DNA of 64,000 nt from Chloroflexota bacterium (GCA_023459215.1 JAEWVF010000079.1:1-64000), one strand, 5' to 3'; positions 35,181 through 43,371 are shown, counted from the first letter of the stretch. The notes: generated by a model not told the origin, from the sequence alone. Translations and numbers: made by a program.

Positions 35181-35714
35181 ATGACCCGACTATTGAAAAA
35201 CATTGCATCAAACGACCCACTGAATATTGCCGAACAGAAGGCAATCATTGAAAAAGCCATCGCCGACAACAAAGACCGCCAGGGCGCGGTCATGTTGGTT
35301 CTGAACGAGGTGCAGGGCAAAATCGGACATGTTTCCCCGGCCATGCAAGCCTTTATTGCCCGCAAGTTAAATGTGCCGCTAGGGCAAGTGCATGGCGTCG
35401 TTACCTTTTACTCCTTCTTCAAAACCCAGCCGCGCGGCAAACATACCATCAAGTTCTGCCTGGGCACTGCCTGCTATGTTGCCGGTGTGCCGCAATTGGT
35501 GGAAAAAGCCAAGCAGATGTTGAGCATCGATCTCGGCCAAACCACACCCGATGGCTTGATCACGCTCGAAGAATGCCGTTGCGTTGGCGCTTGCAGCCAG
35601 GCTCCGGTGGTTGTGGTCGATGAAGAAATCAATGGTCGTGTGCGCCCGAACAAATTCCCGCAACTGGTCAAAAAAGTCCATGCGCAGGAAGAAGCGGAAG
35701 CACAGAAGGCTTAA
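35181..35714 (+). CDS. hndA: NuoE/HndA-type [2Fe-2S] diaphorase subunit
   Basis: A 177-residue thioredoxin-like [2Fe-2S] protein. The four ligands are in CLGTAC (C-x4-C) and CRCVGAC (C-x3-C); before them is the family block VHGVVTFYSFF. With the NuoF-like HndC it forms the NAD(P)H-oxidising arm of HndABCD-type hydrogenases or related bifurcating enzymes. AAAGG lies 13 bases before the ATG. It is the first gene after the Rex-type promoter, and the next gene starts directly after the stop. Confidence 0.9.
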   Translation: MTRLLKNIASNDPLNIAEQKAIIEKAIADNKDRQGAVMLVLNEVQGKIGHVSPAMQAFIARKLNVPLGQVHGVVTFYSFFKTQPRGKHTIKFCLGTACYVAGVPQLVEKAKQMLSIDLGQTTPDGLITLEECRCVGACSQAPVVVVDEEINGRVRPNKFPQLVKKVHAQEEAEAQKA

Positions 35715-36272
35715 ATGCGCGAAATCGCCCTGCACCTGCTGGACATAGCGGAGAACAGCGTTGCCGCCCAGGGACGCAACATCCGCATCGAGGTGCATGA
35801 GGACCTTAAAAATGACCGGCTGTGGGCCTGTGTCGCAGACGATGGGCGCGGGATGAGCGCCGAAACCGTCCAGCGTGTGCTGGACCCCTTTTACACGACC
35901 CGCACCACTCGCAAAGTCGGGCTGGGTATCCCGCTCTTGAAACTGGCCGCAGAAATGAGCGAAGGCGGCCTGAGCCTCGCCTCGGAGCTGGGAAAAGGCA
36001 CCACCCTGGAAGTTTCCTTCCGCCACAGCCACATCGACCGAATGCCCCTCGGAGACCTGGCCGCCACCTTCCTGGCCGTGCTGGTCGCTTACCCGCAAAT
36101 CCACTGGCTTTTTAGCTACAAAGCAACCAAAGCCGATGGACAGGTTGAAGAGTTCGTTTTCGATGACCGCGAACTCAAAGCCGAATTGGGCGACCTGCCG
36201 ATGACCGAACCTGAAGTATTAAGTTTTGTGCGCGGAATGCTGGAAGAAGGCATTGGCGCAATCAAGCTATAA
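35715..36272 (+). CDS. Histidine kinase-like ATPase (GHKL) of the diaphorase cluster
   Basis: The 185-residue protein begins with a GHKL ATPase: N box LHLLDIAENSVAA, G1 VADDGRGMS, F box FYTTRTTRKVGLGIPLLK and GKGTTLEVSF. The last 80 residues have no known domain. There is no His-phosphorylation domain or sensor. Such stand-alone ATPases are regularly found between HndA- and HndB-like genes in anaerobes. It may regulate or help assemble the Fe-S enzyme. The gene is directly adjacent to HndA with no spacer. Confidence 0.82.
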   Translation: MREIALHLLDIAENSVAAQGRNIRIEVHEDLKNDRLWACVADDGRGMSAETVQRVLDPFYTTRTTRKVGLGIPLLKLAAEMSEGGLSLASELGKGTTLEVSFRHSHIDRMPLGDLAATFLAVLVAYPQIHWLFSYKATKADGQVEEFVFDDRELKAELGDLPMTEPEVLSFVRGMLEEGIGAIKL

Positions 36273-36286
36273 AACCGAATTCCACG

Positions 36287-36305
36287 GTTTCCAGACTTTG
36301 GAAAC
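36287..36305. repeat. Short hairpin before HndB
   Basis: GTTTCCA (36287-36293) and TGGAAAC (36299-36305) form a 7-bp stem with a 5-nt loop in the 95-base gap between the ATPase and HndB genes. There is no T-run. It might be an mRNA processing or stability element. Confidence 0.4.
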
Positions 36306-36367
36306 AGGATGATCGTGCAAAATCTGGAGATTTTACACGCTACCTAAGACAGATGAAGGAGATAAAC

Positions 36368-36742
36368 ATGCCTGCTATTAAGTCCCTCGACGAACTCAAA
36401 CGCATTCGTGAAGAAGCTCTCAAGAAAAAAGAATTAAAAAACGCCCCCGGCAATGTGCAGGTGATTGTTGCCATGGGTACCTGCGGGATTGCCGCCGGCG
36501 CTCGTGACACAATGAAGAGCATCTTGAATTACGTCGAAACCCAAAAAGTCAGCGGTGTGAGCGTTACCCAGACAGGCTGTATCGGTCTGTGTGAGCATGA
36601 GCCAATCGTTGAAGTCATCGTTGGCGACCAGCCCAAAGTCTACTATCGTAAAGTGAACGCCGAAGTTGCCGAAAAAATCATGAAAGAGCACGTTCAAGGC
36701 GGTAAACCGGTCGAAAGCAATATCCTGCCTTTGCAGGCGTAA
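36368..36742 (+). CDS. hndB: HndB-type thioredoxin-like [2Fe-2S] protein
   Basis: ATG 36368 follows AAGGAG by 6 bases and is preferred to an in-frame ATG at 36353. The 124-residue protein has an N-terminal helix (SLDELKRIREEALKKKE), then a [2Fe-2S] thioredoxin fold with MGTCGIAAGARDT and the second ligand pair in GCIGLCEHEP. TCGIAAGA is the hallmark of HndB subunits. It should shuttle electrons inside the diaphorase complex. Its gene lies between the ATPase gene and HndC. Confidence 0.87.
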   Translation: MPAIKSLDELKRIREEALKKKELKNAPGNVQVIVAMGTCGIAAGARDTMKSILNYVETQKVSGVSVTQTGCIGLCEHEPIVEVIVGDQPKVYYRKVNAEVAEKIMKEHVQGGKPVESNILPLQA

Positions 36743-36794
36743 ATTCGTAGCGCAAACATTGTTTTGCGCCACAAAATAATCTCTGGAGTTTCTT

Positions 36795-38576
36795 ATGGCT
36801 TTTTTCCGATCTCATGTATTGGTATGTGTTGACCCCGAGTGTCTGGCGCGGGGCGCAAATGATGTTATTGATGCGCTCCAAGATGAATTGGTTGACCAGG
36901 GTTTAATTGACGAAATCCAGGTCCTTGAAACCTCGCGCATCGGCGGCTGTGAAGACGGCCCCGAGATGATTGTCTACCCCGAAGGCGTTCATTACGTTGG
37001 CTTCAACGCCGACGATGTGCCTTTCATCGTGGAAGAACATTTCCTGAAGGGCCGCATCGTGGAAAAATTCCGCGAGATGCCCAAGGTGGTGGTGGACGAA
37101 GAACTCGGCCCCATGCGCCCGAAGGAAGTGCGCGTCGTACTGAAAAACTGCGGCCATATCGACCCGACCAACATCGAAGATTACCTGGCCGTAGACGGTT
37201 ACCAGGCCTTGGGAAAAGTTCTGTTCGAGATGCAGCCCCAGGCTGTTATCGATGAAGTCCTGAAATCCGGTCTGCGTGGCCGCGGCGGCGCGGGTTTCCC
37301 GACCGGCAGGAAATGGAACCTGACCCGTCAGGTAAACGACGCCCCCAAATATATGGTCTGCAATGCCGACGAAGGCGACCCCGGCGCGTTCATGAACCGG
37401 CGCGTGCTCGAAGGCGATCCGCATTCGGTGCTGGAAGGCATGATCATCGGCGCGTACGCCATCGGCGCCAGTTACGGGTACGTTTATTGCCGCGCAGAAT
37501 ACCCGATCGCGGTGGAAACCTTCAACATCGCCATTGCCCAGGCGCGCGAATTTGGCTTCCTTGGCCAGAACATTCTCGGCACCGACTTCTCATTTGATCT
37601 GGAAGTGCGCGTCGGCGCAGGCGCTTTTGTCTGCGGCGAAGAAACCGCCCTGATCGCCTCGATTATGGGCCTGCGCGGTGAACCTCGTCCGCGCCCGCCC
37701 TTCCCGGCGGTCAAAGGGGTTTGGGACAAGCCCACCAATAACAACAATGTTGAAACCTACGCCAATATCCCGCAAATTATCCTGAAAGGCGCCGATTGGT
37801 TTGCCAGCATGGGCACCGAGCGCTCGAAAGGCACCAAGACCTTTGCGGTGGGCGGCAACGTTATGAAACCCGGCCTGATCGAAGTGCCGATGGGCATCAC
37901 CCTGCGCGAAATCATCTTTGAAGTGGCCGGCGGCATGAAAGAAGGCCGACATTTCAAAGCAGTCCAGACCGGCGGCCCGATGGGCGGCTGTCTGGTGGAA
38001 CAGCATCTCGACCTGCCCCTCGATTACGAAGCCCTGACCCAGGCTGGTTCGATGATGGGTTCAGGCGGCCTGGTCATCATGGACGAGACCTCCTGCATGG
38101 TCGATATCGCCCGCTTCTTCATGGACTTCACCCAGGCCGAAAGCTGCGGCAAATGCACCCCCTGCCGCGTCGGCACACGCCGCCTGCTCGAAATGCTGCA
38201 AAAGATTTGTGACGGCTTCGGCGAAGAAGGCGACATCGAGAAGTTGGAAGAGCTGTGCGAAGAAATCACCAAGAACAGCCTGTGCGGTCTCGGTCAGGGT
38301 GCGCCCAACCCAGTGGTCAGCACACTCAAGCATTTCCGGCATGAGTACGAAGCCCATATCTACGAAAAGCGCTGCCCGTCCAAGGTTTGCCGCCCGCTGA
38401 TCAAATTCGAGATCCAGGCCCCGGCCTGCACTGGCTGTACCGTTTGCGCGCGCAACTGCCCGGTCGAAGCCATCAGCGGAGAACGCCGCCAGGTTCACTA
38501 CATCGATCCCGAAACCTGCATCCGCTGCGGTATCTGCGTTCAGGTATGTAACTTCAACGCAATTACAGTCGAATAG
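36795..38576 (+). CDS. hndC: NuoF/HndC-type NAD(P)H-oxidising flavoprotein with C-terminal ferredoxin domain
   Basis: The 593-residue subunit has an N-terminal thioredoxin-like domain (1-90), an FMN/NAD domain with GRGGAGFPTGRKW and CNADEGDPGAFMN, the N3 [4Fe-4S] site SCGKCTPCRVGT with a later CGLGQGAP, and a C-terminal 2[4Fe-4S] ferredoxin (CTGCTVCARNCP, CIRCGICVQVCN). It is the NAD(P)H site of HndABCD/HydABC enzymes. In the N-terminal domain Arg48 replaces one of the four usual cluster cysteines. GGAG precedes the ATG. Confidence 0.92.
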   Translation: MAFFRSHVLVCVDPECLARGANDVIDALQDELVDQGLIDEIQVLETSRIGGCEDGPEMIVYPEGVHYVGFNADDVPFIVEEHFLKGRIVEKFREMPKVVVDEELGPMRPKEVRVVLKNCGHIDPTNIEDYLAVDGYQALGKVLFEMQPQAVIDEVLKSGLRGRGGAGFPTGRKWNLTRQVNDAPKYMVCNADEGDPGAFMNRRVLEGDPHSVLEGMIIGAYAIGASYGYVYCRAEYPIAVETFNIAIAQAREFGFLGQNILGTDFSFDLEVRVGAGAFVCGEETALIASIMGLRGEPRPRPPFPAVKGVWDKPTNNNNVETYANIPQIILKGADWFASMGTERSKGTKTFAVGGNVMKPGLIEVPMGITLREIIFEVAGGMKEGRHFKAVQTGGPMGGCLVEQHLDLPLDYEALTQAGSMMGSGGLVIMDETSCMVDIARFFMDFTQAESCGKCTPCRVGTRRLLEMLQKICDGFGEEGDIEKLEELCEEITKNSLCGLGQGAPNPVVSTLKHFRHEYEAHIYEKRCPSKVCRPLIKFEIQAPACTGCTVCARNCPVEAISGERRQVHYIDPETCIRCGICVQVCNFNAITVE

Positions 38577-38642
38577 TAAAAAATTTGTAACGATTTGTTC
38601 CAGAATTTGCCGCGCGAGTTTGTTCACTTGTTTCTATAAATA

Positions 38643-38674
38643 AAACCCTGGAGGCAGAAAAGTCGCCAGGGTTT
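38643..38674. terminator. Hairpin between HndC and NuoE genes
   Basis: AAACCCTGG (38643-38651) pairs with CCAGGGTTT (38666-38674) around a 14-nt loop. The T-rich 3' arm is short, so it could be a weak terminator or attenuator that lowers expression of the second NuoEF pair. Confidence 0.55.
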
Positions 38675-38705
38675 CAAGAAAACAACCTTATTATCTGGAG
38701 GACCG

Positions 38706-39203
38706 ATGACTGCTCCGGCAACTGAACACGACATCCCCACCCTGGTGCGGGCCGCAATCGCAAAACACGGCAGCAAGCGTGATGCGCTCATCCCGATTTT
38801 GAGCGACGTTAACCTTGCCCTGGGATATATCCCCGGAGAAGCCTTCAAGGAAGTGCGCAAGCAACTTCAAGAACCCGACGAAGGTGTTTTTGTCGCAGAA
38901 AGCCAACTGCATGCCCTGGCAAGTTTCTACGACATGCTGGCAACCAAACCACGCGGCGAACATGTCATCAAATTCTGTGAAAATGCTCCCTGTCATGTCG
39001 TGGGCGGAAAAGCGGTTTGGGACGCCCTGCGCGAGAAGCTCAAACTGAAAAACGGTCAGACCACGCCTGACGGCAAATGGACACTCGTTACCACATCCTG
39101 CCTGGGTTTGTGCAGCGTTGGCCCGGTTGTCTTAGTCGATAACGATATCTTCGGTAATGTTACCCCTGAACAGATCCCCGATATTTTGGGACGTTACGAA
39201 TAG
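38706..39203 (+). CDS. nuoE: NuoE-type [2Fe-2S] diaphorase subunit (second copy)
   Basis: A 165-residue paralogue of HndA, with ligands in CENAPC and CLGLC and the block HALASFYDMLATKPRGEH. It resembles the 24-kDa subunit of complex I or of NAD-dependent formate dehydrogenases more than HndA. GGAGG lies 5 bases before the ATG. The NuoF gene follows after 9 bases. Confidence 0.9.
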   Translation: MTAPATEHDIPTLVRAAIAKHGSKRDALIPILSDVNLALGYIPGEAFKEVRKQLQEPDEGVFVAESQLHALASFYDMLATKPRGEHVIKFCENAPCHVVGGKAVWDALREKLKLKNGQTTPDGKWTLVTTSCLGLCSVGPVVLVDNDIFGNVTPEQIPDILGRYE

Positions 39204-39212
39204 GAGCCGAAC

Positions 39213-40856
39213 ATGCAAACCAAACGCGCAATGATTTTGGTCTCCAATGACCCCGAAAGCATCCGCCTGGGCGCAGACGACCTGCTCAAAAGCCTGAAAG
39301 AAGCCCTGGCGGCCTATGGCCTGCAAGATGAAATCGATATTTCCACCCTGGCGGATGTTGGCCGGGCGGATATTTTACCGTTGGTAATTGTTTACCCCGA
39401 AGCGACCGTTTATGGTCCCGTTAAAGCGGCAGACGCGCGCTACCTCGTTGAGGAACACCTTTACAAGGGCCGGGTCGCCACCGACTTGCTGGCCCCGCCC
39501 AAACAGATGAGCGGCCACATCGGCTGGTTGCGCTCCCGCAAAGGATACAACCCGTCCGAACAGCGCATCGTGCTCGAACGCGCCGGACGCATCGACCCCG
39601 ACAGCATCGAAGATTACATCGCCAATCACGGTTATGAAGCCCTCGGCCAGGCCCTGACCGAAATGGCCCCCATGCAGGTCATTGAAAACCTTGAAAAATC
39701 GGGCTTGCAGGGACGCGGTGGGGCCGGATTCCCTGCCGGGCGCAAATGGCGCTTCGTGCGCGGCGCAGAAGGTGACAAGAAGTATGTTGTCTGCAACGCC
39801 GACGAAAGCGAGCCGGGCACCTTCAAAGACCGCATTGTACTCGAAGGCGACCCCCACCAGATTATCGAAGCAATGGCCATCGCCGCCTACGCCATCGGCG
39901 CAGACGAGGGTTTCATCTACATCCGCGGCGAGTACGGAGTGGCCTTCCAGCGCCTCGAAAAAGCCATTCAGCAGGCCGAAGAATTCGGCTTCCTGGGCAG
40001 CAACATCTTTGGCACCGATTTCAGCTTCCACCTGCACATCCATGCCGGCGCGGGCGCTTATGTCTGCGGCGAAGAAACAGCCCTGATCGAATCGCTCGAA
40101 GGCAAACGCGGCGAACCGCGCACCCGTCCGCCTTACCCGACCACCAACGGCCTGTGGAACAAGCCGACCCTGGTCAACAACGTCGAAACGCTATCAAACG
40201 TTCCGGCCATCCTGCGCAACGGGCCGGAATGGTACAAATCGATTGGCACGCCATCCAGCCCCGGCACCAAAGTTTATACCATCATGGGCAACGTCAATTT
40301 CAGCGGCGTGATCGAAGTGCCGATGGGCATCACCCTGCGCGAGGTGATCAACATCTACGCCAAGGGAATGAAACCGGGCAGCACCTTCAAGATGGCGCAG
40401 ACCGGCGGATCGAGCGGATCGATCATCCCGGCGGCTTTGCAGGATACACCCATGGATTTTGAGTCATTCCGTAAAGCGGGTGTCTCGCTCGGCTCCGGCG
40501 CGCTGCTGATTTGCGACCAGAACGTTTGCATCGTTGACCTGGTCAAAGTCCTGCTGCAATTCTTCCGCTTCGAGTGCTGCGGCAAATGCACCCCATGCCG
40601 GGTTGGCACCCAGCGCACTTACGAAATCATTGAGCGCATTTCCCAAGGACAGGGAACCCTGGAAGAGCTGGATCAGTTGCTCGAAATGACCGCCGAAATG
40701 GAACGCTCCTCGAACTGCGGTCTGGGCCAGACGGCTTCGGCCCCGGTGCGCGATATGCTCAAACACTTCCGCACCGAAGTGGAAGCCCACATCCGCCTAG
40801 GCACCTGCCCGACCGGCGTCTGCCCGATGGAGCCTGAAGTGGAGCCGGTTGGGTAA
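39213..40856 (+). CDS. nuoF: NuoF-type NADH-binding flavoprotein (second copy, no ferredoxin domain)
   Basis: At 547 residues it has GRGGAGFPAGRKW, CNADESEPGTFKDR, CGKCTPCRVGTQ and the CGLGQTA cluster region, but stops soon after CPTGVCPMEP, lacking the C-terminal ferredoxin of HndC. Its N-terminal 90 residues align with the HndC thioredoxin-like domain, but all cluster cysteines are gone (SNDPES; ADVGRADILPLVIVYPEATVY). It should oxidise NADH or reduce NAD with the NuoE partner just upstream. Confidence 0.92.
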   Translation: MQTKRAMILVSNDPESIRLGADDLLKSLKEALAAYGLQDEIDISTLADVGRADILPLVIVYPEATVYGPVKAADARYLVEEHLYKGRVATDLLAPPKQMSGHIGWLRSRKGYNPSEQRIVLERAGRIDPDSIEDYIANHGYEALGQALTEMAPMQVIENLEKSGLQGRGGAGFPAGRKWRFVRGAEGDKKYVVCNADESEPGTFKDRIVLEGDPHQIIEAMAIAAYAIGADEGFIYIRGEYGVAFQRLEKAIQQAEEFGFLGSNIFGTDFSFHLHIHAGAGAYVCGEETALIESLEGKRGEPRTRPPYPTTNGLWNKPTLVNNVETLSNVPAILRNGPEWYKSIGTPSSPGTKVYTIMGNVNFSGVIEVPMGITLREVINIYAKGMKPGSTFKMAQTGGSSGSIIPAALQDTPMDFESFRKAGVSLGSGALLICDQNVCIVDLVKVLLQFFRFECCGKCTPCRVGTQRTYEIIERISQGQGTLEELDQLLEMTAEMERSSNCGLGQTASAPVRDMLKHFRTEVEAHIRLGTCPTGVCPMEPEVEPVG

Positions 40857-40910
40857 TCGCAGCATGACCATAAACAACCACGCACAATTTGCGTGACTTT
40901 TCAAGATCGT

Positions 40911-40948
40911 CACAACGGGTTTGCTCACTGATGAGCAAACCCGTTGTG
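40911..40948. repeat. 17-bp perfect hairpin before the formate/nitrite-type channel gene
   Basis: CACAACGGGTTTGCTCA (40911-40927) pairs perfectly with TGAGCAAACCCGTTGTG (40932-40948); the loop is CTGA. The stem is strong but lacks a T-run, so it may be an mRNA barrier or factor-dependent terminator after NuoF, or a protein-binding palindrome controlling the channel gene 83 bases downstream. Confidence 0.7.
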
Positions 40949-41030
40949 GTAACAGTCAAAATGTACCGGCTGCGGCCCGGCGCATTGCCAAAACCCGGAA
41001 GCACCCAGCAGGAAGAAGGAGAATTCAATC

Positions 41031-41918
41031 ATGAATGAACAAATTTCCCTCGATGCGCTCTTGCCTCCCGCGATGGCCGGCAAAGCCGAAGACCTCGGCG
41101 TCAAGAAAGCGAACCTGCCGGCAGACAACATGTTCGCCCTGGCGGTACTCGCCGGCGGATTTATCAGCATGGGCGCGATTTTTGCCACCACAGTTGCGGC
41201 CGGAAGCATGCCCATCAAAGACCCAAGCGGAGCACTTGTTCTCGCAACCGGGTTTCCGTATGGGGTTATTCGCCTGTTGATGGGATTGGTTTTCTCCATC
41301 GGCCTGATTTTGGTGGTCGTTGGCGGCGCGGAACTGTTCACCGGCAATACGCTGATTATTATGGCTTTTGCCAACAAGAAAGTTACCTTTTCCCAACTGA
41401 TGCGCAATTGGGGCATCGTTTACGCTGGCAACTTTGTCGGTTCGCTTGGCACCGCGGTGATTATGTTTTTAGGCAAACAATATCTTTTCGGCAACGGCGC
41501 CATCGGGATCACCGCATTAAACATTGCCGAGAGTAAAAGCTCGCTGGAATTTATCCAGGCCGTCGCCCTGGGAATCATGTGCAATATCTTGGTTTGTATG
41601 GGGGTCTGGATGTCCTACAGCGCCCGCAGCAGTACCGACAAGATATTGTCCGTGGTGATGCCGGTGGCCTGTTTCATTGCGGCCGGATTCGAGCATAGCG
41701 TGGCGAACATGTATTACATCCCCTTTGGGCTGTTGGTCAAAAACTATGGCGATGCGCAGCTTTTCGAAATGATTGGCAAAAGCCCAGCCGATTTTCCTAA
41801 CCTGACCTGGGGCAACTTCTTCATCGCCAACCTGCTGCCGGTGACCATCGGCAACATCATCGGCGGGGCAATCATGGTCGGACTGGTTTACTGGTTCGTT
41901 TACAACCGCAAAAACTAA
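41031..41918 (+). CDS. Formate/nitrite transporter family channel (FocA/NirC-like)
   Basis: A 295-residue membrane protein with six predicted segments and FNT motifs: AGGFISMGAIFATT near the first helix, GAELFTGNTLIIM (with the broken helix of FNT pores), NWGIVYAGNFVGSLG and AAGFEHSVANMYYIP, which holds the conserved pore His. FNT proteins are pentameric channels for formate, nitrite or related small anions. The diaphorase genes upstream make formate likely. AAGGAG lies 9 bases before the ATG. Confidence 0.92.
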   Translation: MNEQISLDALLPPAMAGKAEDLGVKKANLPADNMFALAVLAGGFISMGAIFATTVAAGSMPIKDPSGALVLATGFPYGVIRLLMGLVFSIGLILVVVGGAELFTGNTLIIMAFANKKVTFSQLMRNWGIVYAGNFVGSLGTAVIMFLGKQYLFGNGAIGITALNIAESKSSLEFIQAVALGIMCNILVCMGVWMSYSARSSTDKILSVVMPVACFIAAGFEHSVANMYYIPFGLLVKNYGDAQLFEMIGKSPADFPNLTWGNFFIANLLPVTIGNIIGGAIMVGLVYWFVYNRKN

Positions 41919-41935
41919 CCTTTAATTTGGCAAAC

Positions 41936-41968
41936 AAAAAAGTGGACGGCTTTGGACCGTCCACTTTT
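41936..41968. terminator. Bidirectional intrinsic terminator
   Basis: AGTGGACGG (41941-41949) pairs with CCGTCCACT (41957-41965) with a 7-nt loop; five A bases precede and three T bases follow. It lies between the convergent channel and DUF4870-like genes and can act in both directions. Confidence 0.82.
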
Positions 41969-41986
41969 CGTTTACAGGAGCCAGGC

Positions 41987-42424
41987 TTAGATACCGTCGA
42001 GTGTGCCGCGCACCCAGTCGCCGACCCACCAGTACTTATAATCCTCGCCTTGCGATGCCTTCACAGCGCCGACCACACCCTGGATCACCGAGATGATCGG
42101 CATAAAGCTGAACAGGCAAGCGAAGGGCAGCAGGAACAGGCCGACCACAAAGATCGACAGGATGCCCGAGATGGCCCAGGCCAGGCCAATGATTGTCCCG
42201 CCGCCGATCCACCAGATCAACTGGTTGATGAACGATTGCAGGCTGTGGTAGGCCACATAGCGGGAGCGGTCGCGGAAGAGCAGGTAAATCACCAGGGCCG
42301 CAATGGGGCCAAAGAAACCGGTGAACAGGTTCACAACCACGCTCAAGTGGGCCAGCATGGCCCAGGTGCGCTCTTCAGAGGGTGAAAGCGGTAAAGATAC
42401 GGGGGTTGAAGTTTCAACAGTCAT
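41987..42424 (-). CDS. DUF4870-like membrane protein
   Basis: Start ATG 42424 follows GGAG by 9 bases. The 145-residue product has an N-terminal SEERTWAMLAHLSVVVN and then three or four hydrophobic segments, with RSRYVAYHSLQSFINQLIWW between the first two. The HAxQ/HSLQS motif after a charged turn is characteristic of DUF4870/TIM44-associated small membrane proteins. No enzymatic residues are evident. It pairs with a paralogue just upstream on the same strand. Confidence 0.78.
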   Translation of the reverse strand: MTVETSTPVSLPLSPSEERTWAMLAHLSVVVNLFTGFFGPIAALVIYLLFRDRSRYVAYHSLQSFINQLIWWIGGGTIIGLAWAISGILSIFVVGLFLLPFACLFSFMPIISVIQGVVGAVKASQGEDYKYWWVGDWVRGTLDGI

Positions 42425-42485
42425 TTTAAAAATCTCCTTTTTATTCCATCTTTGCAGATATACGGGAAATTTCAGCCCCGGTTGC

Positions 42486-42513
42486 AAAAAAAGCGGCCCC
42501 TTGCGGAGCCGCT
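42486..42513 (-). terminator. Intrinsic terminator between the two DUF4870-like genes
   Basis: On the minus strand AGCGGCTCCGCAAGGGGCCGCT forms a hairpin, followed by a run of seven T bases (complement of 42486-42492). It ends the transcript of the upstream gene, so the two paralogues have separate control. Confidence 0.8.
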
Positions 42514-42538
42514 CATTATCATCATCTCGGGGTGGGAA

Positions 42539-42841
42539 CTAAGCCCAGCCCTGGCCTTTGACAAAGTTGGTGATGACCGGAACTTCGACGTATTCGCCCT
42601 GGTAGGCCTTGTAGCCCAGATAGAGCTGGTAGAACCAGACCAGAATACCAACACAGAAACCCGAGGTTACCACGGTAATGATACCCAAAATCAGAGCCTG
42701 GGCATTGTGGGCCTTAAGGAAGGGGCGATTCTTCTTGTCTTCCATCAGCATGATGATGATCGGCAGGAGTGGTGAGAAGACATAGGCAAGCAAAGCCCAT
42801 AACTTATCATCACTGGTGATTTCGGAATTAAATTGGGACAT
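42539..42841 (-). CDS. DUF4870-like membrane protein (short paralogue)
   Basis: The 100-residue product from ATG 42841 (GAGGAG 7 bases upstream) has three hydrophobic segments and KAHNAQALILGIITVVT, the family's conserved HAxQA turn. It also has DDKLWALLAYVFSPLLP at the start, like the paralogue's EERTWAMLAHLS. The function of the family is unknown; proteins of this size often accompany envelope-stress genes. Confidence 0.78.
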   Translation of the reverse strand: MSQFNSEITSDDKLWALLAYVFSPLLPIIIMLMEDKKNRPFLKAHNAQALILGIITVVTSGFCVGILVWFYQLYLGYKAYQGEYVEVPVITNFVKGQGWA

Positions 42842-43035
42842 ATTTTTTCTCCTCATGAATTAGTTTCTTCAATTTTACAGCAAATCGGGCAAAAAGCAAC
42901 GGCTGCGGGACACCAGTTACTCATCTACACGCTAAAACAGTACAAATTTACTAATCCTTAACAAAAAAGTGACAGAAAATCGGCAAAAAATGATAGAATT
43001 TCTTAACCCAATCTTTTCCATTCAACGGAGGAATT

Positions 43036-43203
43036 ATGTCCAACTTCGAACCAACCCCTGTGCCCGAAGCCGCGCCGAAGAAATCAAACACCACCCTGAT
43101 CATCGCCATCGTCGCAGTTGTGCTTGTCTGTTGTTGCTGCGCCTGCCTCGCCAGCCTGGGTTGGGCATACGGCGATACAATCATGTATGAACTCGGTTTA
43201 TAA
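43036..43203 (+). CDS. Small membrane protein with a Cys4 run (first of tandem pair)
   Basis: A 55-residue protein with a perfect ribosome site (GGAGG, 4 bases before the ATG). A 20-residue acidic/Pro N-terminus ends in PKKSNTT; one transmembrane helix follows (LIIAIVAVVLV), interrupted by CCCCAC, then a short tail GWAYGDTIMYELGL. The neighbour 43207-43371 has the same layout. It is too short for most gene finders. The function is unknown; the Cys run could be lipidated, metal-binding or disulfide-linked. Confidence 0.75.
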   Translation: MSNFEPTPVPEAAPKKSNTTLIIAIVAVVLVCCCCACLASLGWAYGDTIMYELGL

Positions 43204-43206
43204 CGA

Positions 43207-43371
43207 ATGAACAACCCCGCTGACTCGACCCTGATCGCTGAACCGCTCAAATCGAAGAACAAGACCATCATGATCGTCGTTGGACTTGTGGTGCTTTGTT
43301 GTTGCTGTCTCGGCTTCCTCGGTTCAGCGCTGGCTTTTGGGGAAATGTTCCTCGAAGCGCTCAGCTTCTAA
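43207..43371 (+). CDS. Small membrane protein with a Cys4 run (second of tandem pair)
   Basis: A 54-residue paralogue of the upstream small protein, starting 3 bases after its stop. Layout: polar N-terminus ending LKSKNKT, helix IMIVVGLVVL, CCCCLGFLG, tail LAFGEMFLEALSF. Position-by-position similarity (K-KT-(I/L)-I-V-CCCC-LG-AFGE/AYGD) shows duplication. Its last 11 bases overlap the convergent DUF402 gene. No ribosome site is visible, so translation may be coupled to the first gene. Confidence 0.72.
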   Translation: MNNPADSTLIAEPLKSKNKTIMIVVGLVVLCCCCLGFLGSALAFGEMFLEALSF

